Assembly: GCA_900299125.1 (NCBI GenBank)
Contig: OMIR01000094.1
Location: 1-38,520, forward strand
From: Nitrosopumilales archaeon
Lineage (GTDB): Archaea; Thermoproteota; Nitrososphaeria; Nitrososphaerales; Nitrosopumilaceae
DNA length: 38,520 nucleotides
Reading direction: 5' to 3'
The notes below the pieces were generated by a model. The model searched no databases. It worked only from the letters and a program-made list of their open reading frames with translations, and was not told where the DNA came from. This document shows, one piece after another, positions 32,383-38,520 of this stretch (its first letter is position 1; the number at the start of each line of letters is the position of its first letter). The translations under genes and the position numbers were made by a program.

Positions 32383-34134
32383 ATGAAAGAAGAAAAACTA
32401 TCGTATTATGTCAACAAAGCATCAGAACTGAACAATTCTTTGTTTGATAATAAAATCCGTGTTGCTATATTGAGCAGTTTTACATTAAATGGACTCGCTG
32501 AAACAATACAAGTAAAATGTGCAGAAAAAAAAATTCAGTGCTTTACATATGTGGGCAACTACAATCAATATAATCAGGATATACTAAATCCACAAAGCGA
32601 TCTTTACAAATTCAAACCGGACTTGACATTTCTTTTTATAGATACAAGAGCATTGCTAAAAGAACTGTTTCATCACCCACATTCTATATCTGTTGGAGAA
32701 AGAAAAACTTTGGTAACTGAAAAAACAAATGAAGTTTCAATACTAGCAACAAAGTTTTCTGATACAATAAAATCAAAACTAGTTCTGGCCAATTTCTCAA
32801 TTCCAACATTTTCACCATATGGAATATCTGAGAATAAGACTGACTTTGGTTTTCATCGAATGCTCAATGAGATTAATAACAACATAGCTGACCGTTTTTC
32901 AAAATCTGATTCTGTGTATGTTTATGATTTTGACAAATTTGTAACAAAATTTGGCGAAAAAAATGTCTTTGATTATAAACAGTTTTTCTTTGGGGACATG
33001 AAGATATCCATTGATTATATCCCGTATCTGGCTTCTGAGATGATATCATATGTAATAGGATATCTTGGAATATCAAAAAAATGCATAGTACTAGATCTCG
33101 ACAATACTCTATGGGGTGGAATAGTGGGTGAAGATGGTTTTAATGGCATCAAGCTAGGACCAGAACCTCCTGGCAATGCATTTTTAGAATTCCAAAAAAC
33201 ATTACTTTCTTTTCATCAACGGGGAATAATTCTGGCAATAAATAGCAAAAATAACTATGATGATGCCATCGAGGTAATACGTGAACATCCTTACATGCAA
33301 CTAAGAGAGGACAATTTTGCTTCATTGAAGATAAATTGGAATGATAAAGTATCTAATTTAAAGGAAATTGCATCTGAAATTAATATTGGCCTTGATAGTA
33401 TTGTCTTTTTTGACGATGATCCAATAAACAGAGAGTACGTAAGAGTCAACCTTCCGCAAGTTGAAACTGTTGAGCTGCCCAAAGATCCATCCGAATTTAC
33501 AAATGTTTTGCAGCATCTGAATGAATTTAGCATATTAAAAATCACGCAGGAGGACCAGCGAAGAGGTAAAATGTATGCAGAGCAAAGGAATAGATCTGAT
33601 CTAGAAAAATCAGCACCTAGCTTGGAAGAATTTTTACAACAATTAGATGTCAAAGTATCAATAAAAAATGCTAATGATTTCACAATTCCAAGAATATCTC
33701 AGCTTACATTAAAGACAAATCAATTCAATTTGACTACAAAAAGATATCAGGAAAGTGATATCAAGAAATTTGTTCAAGATTCAAGTTATCTTGTTGGGTG
33801 TGCCCAAGTTGAAGACAAATTTGGTGACAATGGAATAACCGGGGTTTTCATAGTAGATAAAAAAAATCCAAAGGAATGGCATTTGGACACATTTTTGCTA
33901 AGTTGCAGAGTCATGGGCAGAGAAGTCGAGAAAGGTATTCTTAATTATATCATAAATAAAGCAAAAGAATCTGGAGCTCAAAAAATAAGGGCAGAATTCA
34001 TTCCCACACAAAAAAACAAACCCGTTGAAGATTTTCTCCCTAACTGTGGATTTACAAAAGAATCTGACTCGTGGGTTTATTCTGTTAACTTGCCATTTGA
34101 AATACCAAACTATATTACAGTTAGTGCTGAGTAA
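32383..34134 (+). CDS. FkbH-like HAD-superfamily protein (SGNH-like + HAD-IIIC + GNAT-like)
   Basis: 583 aa, three regions. Residues about 20-225 form an SGNH-like N-terminal domain. The HAD-IIIC domain starts at LDLDNTLWGG (237-246), with the metal-binding and nucleophile Asp pair, and VFFDDDPINRE (residues about 337-347) as the later motif. The C-terminal third (residues about 420-575) resembles the GNAT-like part of FkbH proteins (LDTFLLSCRVMGREVEKGIL, EFIPTQKNKP). Characterised FkbH proteins transfer the glyceryl group of 1,3-bisphosphoglycerate to an ACP. The ACP gene starts in its stop codon (TAATG), so this link is strong by context. It is the first gene of the cassette. Confidence 0.88.
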   Translation: MKEEKLSYYVNKASELNNSLFDNKIRVAILSSFTLNGLAETIQVKCAEKKIQCFTYVGNYNQYNQDILNPQSDLYKFKPDLTFLFIDTRALLKELFHHPHSISVGERKTLVTEKTNEVSILATKFSDTIKSKLVLANFSIPTFSPYGISENKTDFGFHRMLNEINNNIADRFSKSDSVYVYDFDKFVTKFGEKNVFDYKQFFFGDMKISIDYIPYLASEMISYVIGYLGISKKCIVLDLDNTLWGGIVGEDGFNGIKLGPEPPGNAFLEFQKTLLSFHQRGIILAINSKNNYDDAIEVIREHPYMQLREDNFASLKINWNDKVSNLKEIASEINIGLDSIVFFDDDPINREYVRVNLPQVETVELPKDPSEFTNVLQHLNEFSILKITQEDQRRGKMYAEQRNRSDLEKSAPSLEEFLQQLDVKVSIKNANDFTIPRISQLTLKTNQFNLTTKRYQESDIKKFVQDSSYLVGCAQVEDKFGDNGITGVFIVDKKNPKEWHLDTFLLSCRVMGREVEKGILNYIINKAKESGAQKIRAEFIPTQKNKPVEDFLPNCGFTKESDSWVYSVNLPFEIPNYITVSAE

Positions 34135-34373
34135 TGTCCAAAAAATTATACGAATTAATTGCAAGAGTAATGAATGTGCCAGTAGCATCAGTTACAGATA
34201 GTTCAGGACCAGAATCAATCGAAAGCTGGACATCGTTTAAGGGATATGTTTTGCTTTATGAACTAGAAAGTGAATTCAAAGTTAAGTTTACTATAGATGA
34301 AGCTATGGATGTAAAGAAAGTCTCTGACATAAAACGTCATCTCACAAATCATGGAGTTGTATTACATGACTGA
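34134..34373 (+). CDS. Acyl carrier protein
   Basis: 79 residues, acidic and helical, with the carrier fold. ESIESWTSFKGYVLLYELE aligns with the second helix of FkbH-partner ACPs, and S34 takes the place of the phosphopantetheine serine, with TSF where most ACPs have DSL. The C-terminal helix VKKVSDIKRHL is normal. Apo-ACP would be loaded by the AcpS three genes on. One-base overlap with fkbH (TAATG). ACPs are rare in archaea, which generally lack FAS II, so this protein is best seen as a dedicated carrier for a glycan acyl or glyceryl group. Confidence 0.85.
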   Translation: MSKKLYELIARVMNVPVASVTDSSGPESIESWTSFKGYVLLYELESEFKVKFTIDEAMDVKKVSDIKRHLTNHGVVLHD

Positions 34374-34794
34374 CATGCCAAATGAGTACAAATTTGAAGA
34401 TATTGAAATAGGACTTGAACACAAATTCACAGAAAAAATTACCAATCTGATCCTTGATAATTTTGCAAAGCTCTCTGGAGATCACAATCCTCTTCATATG
34501 GATGCGGATTATGCGAAAGGCACCAAATTCAAAAAACAGGTGTGCCACGGCATGCTCTTGGCGTCTTTTTTTTCCAAGCTAGTTGGCATGTATATTCCAG
34601 GAAAAAATGCACTATATTTCTCTCAGAGTCTGAATTTTCAGTCACCATGTTACATCGATGACACTGTAACAGTTAGAGGTGAAGTCATTGACAAAAGTGA
34701 TTCAACAAGAATCATCACTATGAAGACCTCAATATACAATCAACAGGGAACATGTCTGATTGATGGCATCGCTAAAGTAGTGATACGTCAATAG
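34366..34794 (+). CDS. MaoC-like hot-dog dehydratase
   Basis: 142 aa from the ATG at 34366. An ATG at 34375 (just past the ACP stop) is equally good; an in-frame ATG at 34351 overlaps the ACP gene more deeply and is not needed. The hot-dog catalytic stretch is SGDHNPLHMD, with D39 and H44 as the MaoC/R-hydratase residues, followed by the VCHGML helix. Family members hydrate enoyl-CoA or dehydrate (R)-3-hydroxyacyl thioesters. With ACP and FkbH beside it, dehydration of a hydroxyacyl-ACP is plausible. It overlaps the ACP gene by eight bases. Confidence 0.85.
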   Translation: MTDMPNEYKFEDIEIGLEHKFTEKITNLILDNFAKLSGDHNPLHMDADYAKGTKFKKQVCHGMLLASFFSKLVGMYIPGKNALYFSQSLNFQSPCYIDDTVTVRGEVIDKSDSTRIITMKTSIYNQQGTCLIDGIAKVVIRQ

Positions 34795-34800
34795 ATACAC

Positions 34801-35154
34801 ATGCTCAACAACATTTCCATAGGAATTGACATAGTGGACGTAAAAAGATTCAAACAAATTCCATTCAAATCAAAACCAGGTTTTTACAAAAAACTCTTTC
34901 ATAAATCCGAAATAAATTACTGCTTGAAATACAAAAATTCCTATGAACATTTTGCTGGTAAATTTGCGATTAAGGAGGCAGTAATAAAATCAATACCAGA
35001 CAAAATTTCTATGATTAATATTGAAACCTATCATGTAAAATCAAAACCACATGTTAAAATCAAAAACCTGAAGAAAAATTATCTATTTCAAGTATCACTC
35101 AGCCACGAAAATGATCTTGCAGTCGCAGTTGTACTATCTGAGTTAAGAGTTTAA
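34801..35154 (+). CDS. acpS: Holo-acyl-carrier-protein synthase (AcpS-type phosphopantetheinyl transferase)
   Basis: 117 aa, the length of bacterial AcpS. ISIGIDIVDVKRF (5-17) carries the magnesium-binding Asp (D10), FAGKFAIKEAVIK holds the catalytic Glu/Lys (E59 region), and VSLSHEN near residue 100 is the third conserved motif. It moves 4'-phosphopantetheine from CoA to the ACP serine. It sits six bases after the MaoC gene in a run FkbH-ACP-MaoC-AcpS, so it is almost certainly dedicated to that ACP. AcpS-type enzymes are uncommon in archaea, suggesting acquisition from bacteria. It ends three bases before the convergent GT2 stop. Confidence 0.9.
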   Translation: MLNNISIGIDIVDVKRFKQIPFKSKPGFYKKLFHKSEINYCLKYKNSYEHFAGKFAIKEAVIKSIPDKISMINIETYHVKSKPHVKIKNLKKNYLFQVSLSHENDLAVAVVLSELRV

Positions 35155-35157
35155 AAA

Positions 35158-36210
35158 TTATTTTATAATCCTGTTTTTGGCTTTTTGACTTAGCTTTTTT
35201 AATAATAAATTGAAAACATAACTACCAAATCCGCCACTGACATTTTTTGGAATAAATACCTCATCAGGAAATGACTTGATTAGCTCTGTGTCTGGCACTG
35301 TTTTCTTTGATTCTAATTCATTGTATCTTTGTTGGATATGTTTTTTGTTCTTAATTATCTCCAATTCTGCCCTTATTTTTGGGCCAACAAATCCCTTTGT
35401 TAGATAAAACAACCAGACCAAAATTTCTGCCTGTAACAAATAAGGGAACATTTTCTCGTATGTGTTTTTTGAGTAGTGTGTTAGAAGACAATATCGTCTA
35501 TTGCGTTCAAGCCAATAAAATTTCTTTGAACTCCATTTGAAATTATAGCTCTCTACGTGATATACTGCAGATGATGGAGCATAGTATGATTTAATATTGA
35601 TTTGAGCTGCCCTCCAACCCAAATCAAGGTCATCATGGTACAAAAATAAAAAAGGATCAAACAAACCAATTTTTTTTAAAACTTTTTGTGAGGTAAAAAG
35701 ACAAGTACCGGATGCATATCCTACTTGTTCTATCTTGTTTCTTTTATTAGAATCAACAATTCCTTTGTCCCTAGCAAAACCAAATCCAAAAAGATGTATC
35801 ATATTACCCGTACTCTGTAGGATATTCTCTTCATACAAAGAAATTATCTTTGGTTGGTATAGTCCATCTCCGTATTTGTTATATGCTAAAACAAGCTCTG
35901 TTATCCAGTTGTGATCTACAATGGTATCTGGATTAAGTATTACGATGAATTCCCCAGCAGCTTCTCTAATTCCAACATTATTTCCTTCACAATATCCAAG
36001 ATTTTGTTCATTCTCAATTAGTATGATTTTACTGAATTTCTCTTTGCATTTTTTATGACTCTGATCCTTTGACGCATTATCAACTACTAATACCTCGATG
36101 TTGTTGTATGATGTCTTAAAAACCGATTCTACACAATTAATCAAGAGATCTCCAGCATTATAATTTAGTATTATTATGCTCACTTTTGGATTGTTTGTTA
36201 GGTTTGTCAA
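35158..36210 (-). CDS. Glycosyltransferase family 2 (rhamnosyltransferase/WbbL-like)
   Basis: 350 aa. VSIIILNYNAGDLL (10-23), VVDNASKDQS (41-50), NLGYCEGNNVGI and VILNPDTIVDHNW (NPD as metal-binding motif) are the GT-A signature of the WbbL/RfbF-type group. LFLYHDDLDLGWRA is its typical catalytic block. This group adds rhamnose or related deoxysugars to surface glycans, in keeping with the RmlA/RmlB genes directly upstream. A C-terminal hydrophobic LLQAEILVWLFYLTKG suggests membrane contact. TTG start, seven bases after the RmlA stop. Operon RmlB-RmlA-GT2. Confidence 0.87.
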   Translation of the reverse strand: MTNLTNNPKVSIIILNYNAGDLLINCVESVFKTSYNNIEVLVVDNASKDQSHKKCKEKFSKIILIENEQNLGYCEGNNVGIREAAGEFIVILNPDTIVDHNWITELVLAYNKYGDGLYQPKIISLYEENILQSTGNMIHLFGFGFARDKGIVDSNKRNKIEQVGYASGTCLFTSQKVLKKIGLFDPFLFLYHDDLDLGWRAAQINIKSYYAPSSAVYHVESYNFKWSSKKFYWLERNRRYCLLTHYSKNTYEKMFPYLLQAEILVWLFYLTKGFVGPKIRAELEIIKNKKHIQQRYNELESKKTVPDTELIKSFPDEVFIPKNVSGGFGSYVFNLLLKKLSQKAKNRIIK

Positions 36211-36217
36211 TTTATGA

Positions 36218-37279
36218 TTAAAGAGAAATCTTTGTTCCTTCCCCTAACAAGAATATCTTGCTTAAAGTATCCGATTTTTTAATTTCGCAATTAAATGCAA
36301 TTATGCTATCCTTAATTGTAAAGTCTCCATTAATATCACATCCAGACATAATTATGGAATTCTCAATGTTGCATCCCGATATCTTCGAATCATATCCTAT
36401 GCTTATGTTTGGACCAATAGTTGAATTGGGACCGATTTTACAATTCTGACCTATTATTACAGGGCCAATTATTTTACTGCCGTTTTTAATAACAGTTCCA
36501 GCTCCGACCATGATATTTCCAGAAATAGTAACGTTTTCTTCTTTTGTACCATCAAAGTATGGTTTCATGTCGTTCAAGATCACGTGATTTGCATGTATGA
36601 TATCATGAGGAGTGCCAGTATCTTTCCAATAGTCAGTTACTGTGTTGTAAACAATCTTGTGTCCTTCTTCTAATAGCATCTGTAAGGCATCAGTTATCTC
36701 ATATTCATTTCTCCAAGATGGCTTTAGTCTGTCTATTATATCGAATATTGTATCTGTTAGAAGATAGATTCCAGTTACTGCAAGATTAGTGGGAGGGTTC
36801 TTGGGTTTTTCCATTATTTTTTTAATCACACCGTCTTTCACATCGGCAATTCCGAATTGTGTAGGGTTATCTACCTCACATAATAAAATTGAAGCGCTGG
36901 CGTTTGAATCATTAAATTTTTTTACATAATCTGCAATGCTCTTCTTAAGTATGTTGTCGCCAAGAAACACTACAACTTTTTCACCATTTACAAATTCTTT
37001 ACATAATCTGATTGCATGTGCAATTCCTCGTGGGGAATCTTGGAAAACATAACTGATCTTAACGCCGAATTTCTCTCCATTACCGTAGTATTCTTGAACT
37101 TTGTTTGAACCTGTACCACCAATAATTATTGCGATATCTTTTATCCCTGCATCTCTTAATGATTCTAAACAATACTGTGACATTGGTTTGTTTGCAATGG
37201 GAAGTAACTGTTTGGGACCTGTATGGGTAAGTGGTCTTAATCTCGTTCCATGGCCACCGTGCAAAATTATTCCTTTCAA
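36218..37279 (-). CDS. rmlA: Glucose-1-phosphate thymidylyltransferase, long form
   Basis: Makes dTDP-glucose from dTTP and glucose-1-phosphate. The nucleotidyltransferase signature GGHGTRLRPLTHTGPKQLLP (residues 8-27) is present, as are FLGDNIL for the metal Asp, MEKPKNPPTN, and TDYWKDTGTP. A C-terminal left-handed beta-helix of about 100 residues (ISGNIMVGAGTVIKNGSKIIGPVIIG...) makes this the archaeal/StrD-like long form of 353 aa. The product feeds RmlB, 25 bases upstream in the operon. TTG start. A different base preference cannot be ruled out; GalU at 13702 already covers UDP-glucose. Confidence 0.9.
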   Translation of the reverse strand: MKGIILHGGHGTRLRPLTHTGPKQLLPIANKPMSQYCLESLRDAGIKDIAIIIGGTGSNKVQEYYGNGEKFGVKISYVFQDSPRGIAHAIRLCKEFVNGEKVVVFLGDNILKKSIADYVKKFNDSNASASILLCEVDNPTQFGIADVKDGVIKKIMEKPKNPPTNLAVTGIYLLTDTIFDIIDRLKPSWRNEYEITDALQMLLEEGHKIVYNTVTDYWKDTGTPHDIIHANHVILNDMKPYFDGTKEENVTISGNIMVGAGTVIKNGSKIIGPVIIGQNCKIGPNSTIGPNISIGYDSKISGCNIENSIIMSGCDINGDFTIKDSIIAFNCEIKKSDTLSKIFLLGEGTKISL

Positions 37280-37304
37280 TTAACCAAACTGCCTTTTCGT
37301 TATC

Positions 37305-38291
37305 TTATCTAGTTTTCCAAAAAGTTGTAAGCGTTTTGTTTGATATGTTCTTCTGCCATTCAATGTTATGCTGATACCAGTCTATGGTCTTTTCTAAACC
37401 GTCGTCAAATCTATGTGTTGGTTTCCATGATATGTCCCTGCGTATTTTATTTGAATTGAGGCTATATCTAAAATCGTGACCTGGTCTATCCGAAATAAAT
37501 TCAATCAAATCATCTGATTTTCCCATAATTTTGAGAATGTTTTTCACTATGGTGATATTGTTTACTTCATTATTTGTTGAGATATTATAGGATTCACCGC
37601 TTTTTCCTTTAAACAGAATTTTTAGGATTGCATCGCAATGATCCAATACAAAGATCCAATCTCTGATGTTTTTTCCAGTCCCATAAATTGGAATTTTTTT
37701 ATTTTGTTTAGCTAAAAGTATTGTTTTTGGAATCAATTTTTCTGGTGATTGTCTTGGACCATAGTTATTGGTACACCTAGTAGTTATAACATCACAATCA
37801 TATGTTATAAAATATGAATTTACGAGATTCTCAGCTGCGGCTTTAGATGCGGCATAAGGACTTGATGGGTTGTAACGATATGATTCTGTGGCACTAGACG
37901 ATTTAAGACTACCAAATACTTCATCGGTAGATATCTGGATTAACTTTTTCTTGTATTTTCGAACTGCTTCTAATATCGTGTACACACCATGAATGTTTGA
38001 ATTGATAAATGGAAGTGGATCAGAAATACTTCTATCCACATGAGATTCTGCGGCAAAATTGATGACTACATCTGAACCTGAAACAAGTTTTTCAATTGTT
38101 TTTTTGTTGGTGATGTTGCCTTTTACGTAATTATAATTCCTGTTTGTTTTTACTTCTCTTACATTTTTCATATTTGATCCTGGCAAACAGGCATCAATGT
38201 TTGTAATCCTGAATTTGTACTTGCTTTGTAATGCATACAAAATAAAATTACTCCCAATAAATCCTAATCCGCCTGTCACTAGAATCTTCAT
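37305..38291 (-). CDS. rmlB: dTDP-glucose 4,6-dehydratase
   Basis: Converts dTDP-glucose to dTDP-4-keto-6-deoxyglucose. Numbering from ATG 38291: NAD site VTGGLGFIGSNF (4-15), AAESHVDRSI, ISTDEVFGSL (the Asp-Glu pair of RmlB), Y-AASK catalytic in SSPYAASKAAAEN, and RCTNNYGPRQSPEKLIP. All are close to RmlB. A TTG four codons upstream (38303) is possible, but a TATA-like box at 38315-38322 is about 27 bases from the ATG, so the ATG is preferred. First gene of RmlB-RmlA-GT2; divergent from the cupin-like gene at 38393. Confidence 0.92.
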   Translation of the reverse strand: MKILVTGGLGFIGSNFILYALQSKYKFRITNIDACLPGSNMKNVREVKTNRNYNYVKGNITNKKTIEKLVSGSDVVINFAAESHVDRSISDPLPFINSNIHGVYTILEAVRKYKKKLIQISTDEVFGSLKSSSATESYRYNPSSPYAASKAAAENLVNSYFITYDCDVITTRCTNNYGPRQSPEKLIPKTILLAKQNKKIPIYGTGKNIRDWIFVLDHCDAILKILFKGKSGESYNISTNNEVNNITIVKNILKIMGKSDDLIEFISDRPGHDFRYSLNSNKIRRDISWKPTHRFDDGLEKTIDWYQHNIEWQKNISNKTLTTFWKTR

Positions 38292-38314
38292 TACAACATT
38301 CAAAACAGTACGTC

Positions 38315-38322
38315 AATTAAAG
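38315..38322 (-). promoter_or_regulatory. TATA-like box for rmlB
   Basis: Minus-strand CTTTAATT is centred about 27 bases before the ATG at 38291; it favours the ATG over the upstream TTG. Confidence 0.45.
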
Positions 38323-38363
38323 TAATTCTAACTAATGATCTAGGGTCTATTGGAAGTAATGAA

Positions 38364-38371
38364 TTTTTATA
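38364..38371 (+). promoter_or_regulatory. TATA-like box for the gene at 38393
   Basis: TTTTTATA is centred about 25 bases before the ATG; divergent from the rmlB promoter. Confidence 0.45.
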
Positions 38372-38392
38372 CTGTAAATTATTCATAAAACT

Positions 38393-38520
38393 ATGAAAAA
38401 TGATACTATTAGATCAATCAAGCTAGAAAAACATGATACTAGAGATATTCTGGATAATCATGTAAATGGCTCGTTAACGGTAATTTGGCGAGACTGGGAT
38501 AAAATTCTTGAAGTTGAACC
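38393..38520 (+). CDS. Start of a cupin-like dTDP-sugar epimerase family gene (cut by window)
   Basis: Only 42 codons are inside the window. The start resembles cupins near RmlA/RmlB: LEKHDTRDILDNHVNGSLTV followed by IWRDWDKILEVEP, similar in my recollection to archaeal dTDP-4-dehydrorhamnose 3,5-epimerase-like proteins. The catalytic His residues would be further right, outside the window. Its position divergent from rmlB, with a shared short spacer (38304-38392), fits a step after the 4-keto-6-deoxy intermediate. Identity is tentative; the frame and promoter-like box are the firm parts. Confidence 0.5.
   Translation, partial: MKNDTIRSIKLEKHDTRDILDNHVNGSLTVIWRDWDKILEVE

Noticed and set aside
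34351-34365. Earlier in-frame ATG for the MaoC-like gene
   Set aside because: The extra residues (MELYY) lie within the ACP gene and are not needed for the hot-dog fold. ATGs at 34366 or 34375 fit the junction better.
13702-37279. Idea that GalU and RmlA are redundant copies
   Set aside because: They differ in length and signature: GalU lacks the beta-helix and has the IPKEMMP motif, while RmlA has the GGHGTRLRPLT signature and a C-terminal beta-helix. They serve UDP- and dTDP-sugar branches.
1-38520. CRISPR arrays, tRNA/rRNA genes, insertion sequences, integrases or attachment sites
   Set aside because: No regularly spaced repeats, cloverleaf-like conserved GC-rich segments, transposase motifs or long terminal repeats were seen while reading; a short degenerate element could still be missed without computation.
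1477-38520. Bacterial capsule locus from an AT-rich bacterium
   Set aside because: Many gene families are shared with bacterial O-antigen loci, but start sites are preceded by TATA-like boxes at archaeal spacing, clear Shine-Dalgarno sequences were not noticed at the isolated genes, and the flanking gene is of the archaeal tetraether-synthase type.

Overview
The window looks like chromosomal DNA of an AT-rich archaeon. The best fit is a Nitrososphaerota (Thaumarchaeota) ammonia oxidiser of the Nitrosopumilus/Nitrosarchaeum type; this is an inference. Visible reasons: a radical SAM enzyme of the tetraether-lipid-synthase type at the left edge, AT-rich TATA-like boxes about 24-30 bases before many start codons with little or no leader, many TTG/GTG starts, and archaeal-style sugar-nucleotide enzymes. 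No rRNA, tRNA, CRISPR array, transposase or integrase was seen.

Almost everything after position 1433 is one large surface-glycan locus. Left part (1477-12417): single genes and pairs on alternating strands. They encode GT4 glycosyltransferases, an epimerase, a nucleotide-sugar uronate dehydrogenase overlapping an asparagine-synthase-like amidotransferase, a small membrane protein, a Trm112-like methyltransferase, a PIG-L deacetylase, a transglutaminase-like protein and a WbqC-like protein. A 344-base gap (12418-12761) follows. Next come an AglD/UPF0104-type membrane protein and a tight seven-gene minus-strand operon (20370 to 13702): UDP-glucose dehydrogenase, cupin, C-methyltransferase, UDP-xylose-synthase-like decarboxylase, GT2, Gfo/Idh oxidoreductase and GalU. 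It can be read as a route from glucose-1-phosphate through UDP-glucuronate to a modified, possibly C-methylated, pentose.

Middle part (20489-29882): a methyltransferase, two convergent paralogous membrane glycosyltransferases of the PMT/ArnT type, a Wzx-like flippase, a polyprenyl-phosphate-sugar-synthase-like GT2, a DegT aminotransferase, a GT4 and an FkbM methyltransferase. Right part (29967-38520): an epimerase with an unusual YxxxR site, a NodB deacetylase with a hexapeptide acyltransferase, then a compact four-gene plus-strand cassette FkbH / acyl carrier protein / MaoC dehydratase / AcpS. Last come a GT2, RmlA and RmlB, and the start of a cupin-like gene cut by the window edge.

Together the genes supply activated sugars (GalU, UGD, UXS-like, RmlA, RmlB, epimerases, aminotransferase), decorate them (methyl, amide, acyl, deacetylation), assemble them (GT2/GT4), move lipid-linked glycan across the membrane (Wzx-like) and transfer from lipid carriers (PMT-like enzymes). 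No AglB-type oligosaccharyltransferase is inside the window. The most unusual item is the ACP-dependent cassette, because archaea generally lack ACP-based fatty acid synthesis; here ACP, its activating enzyme and an FkbH loader sit in a glycan locus, suggesting an acyl or glyceryl-type glycan decoration.
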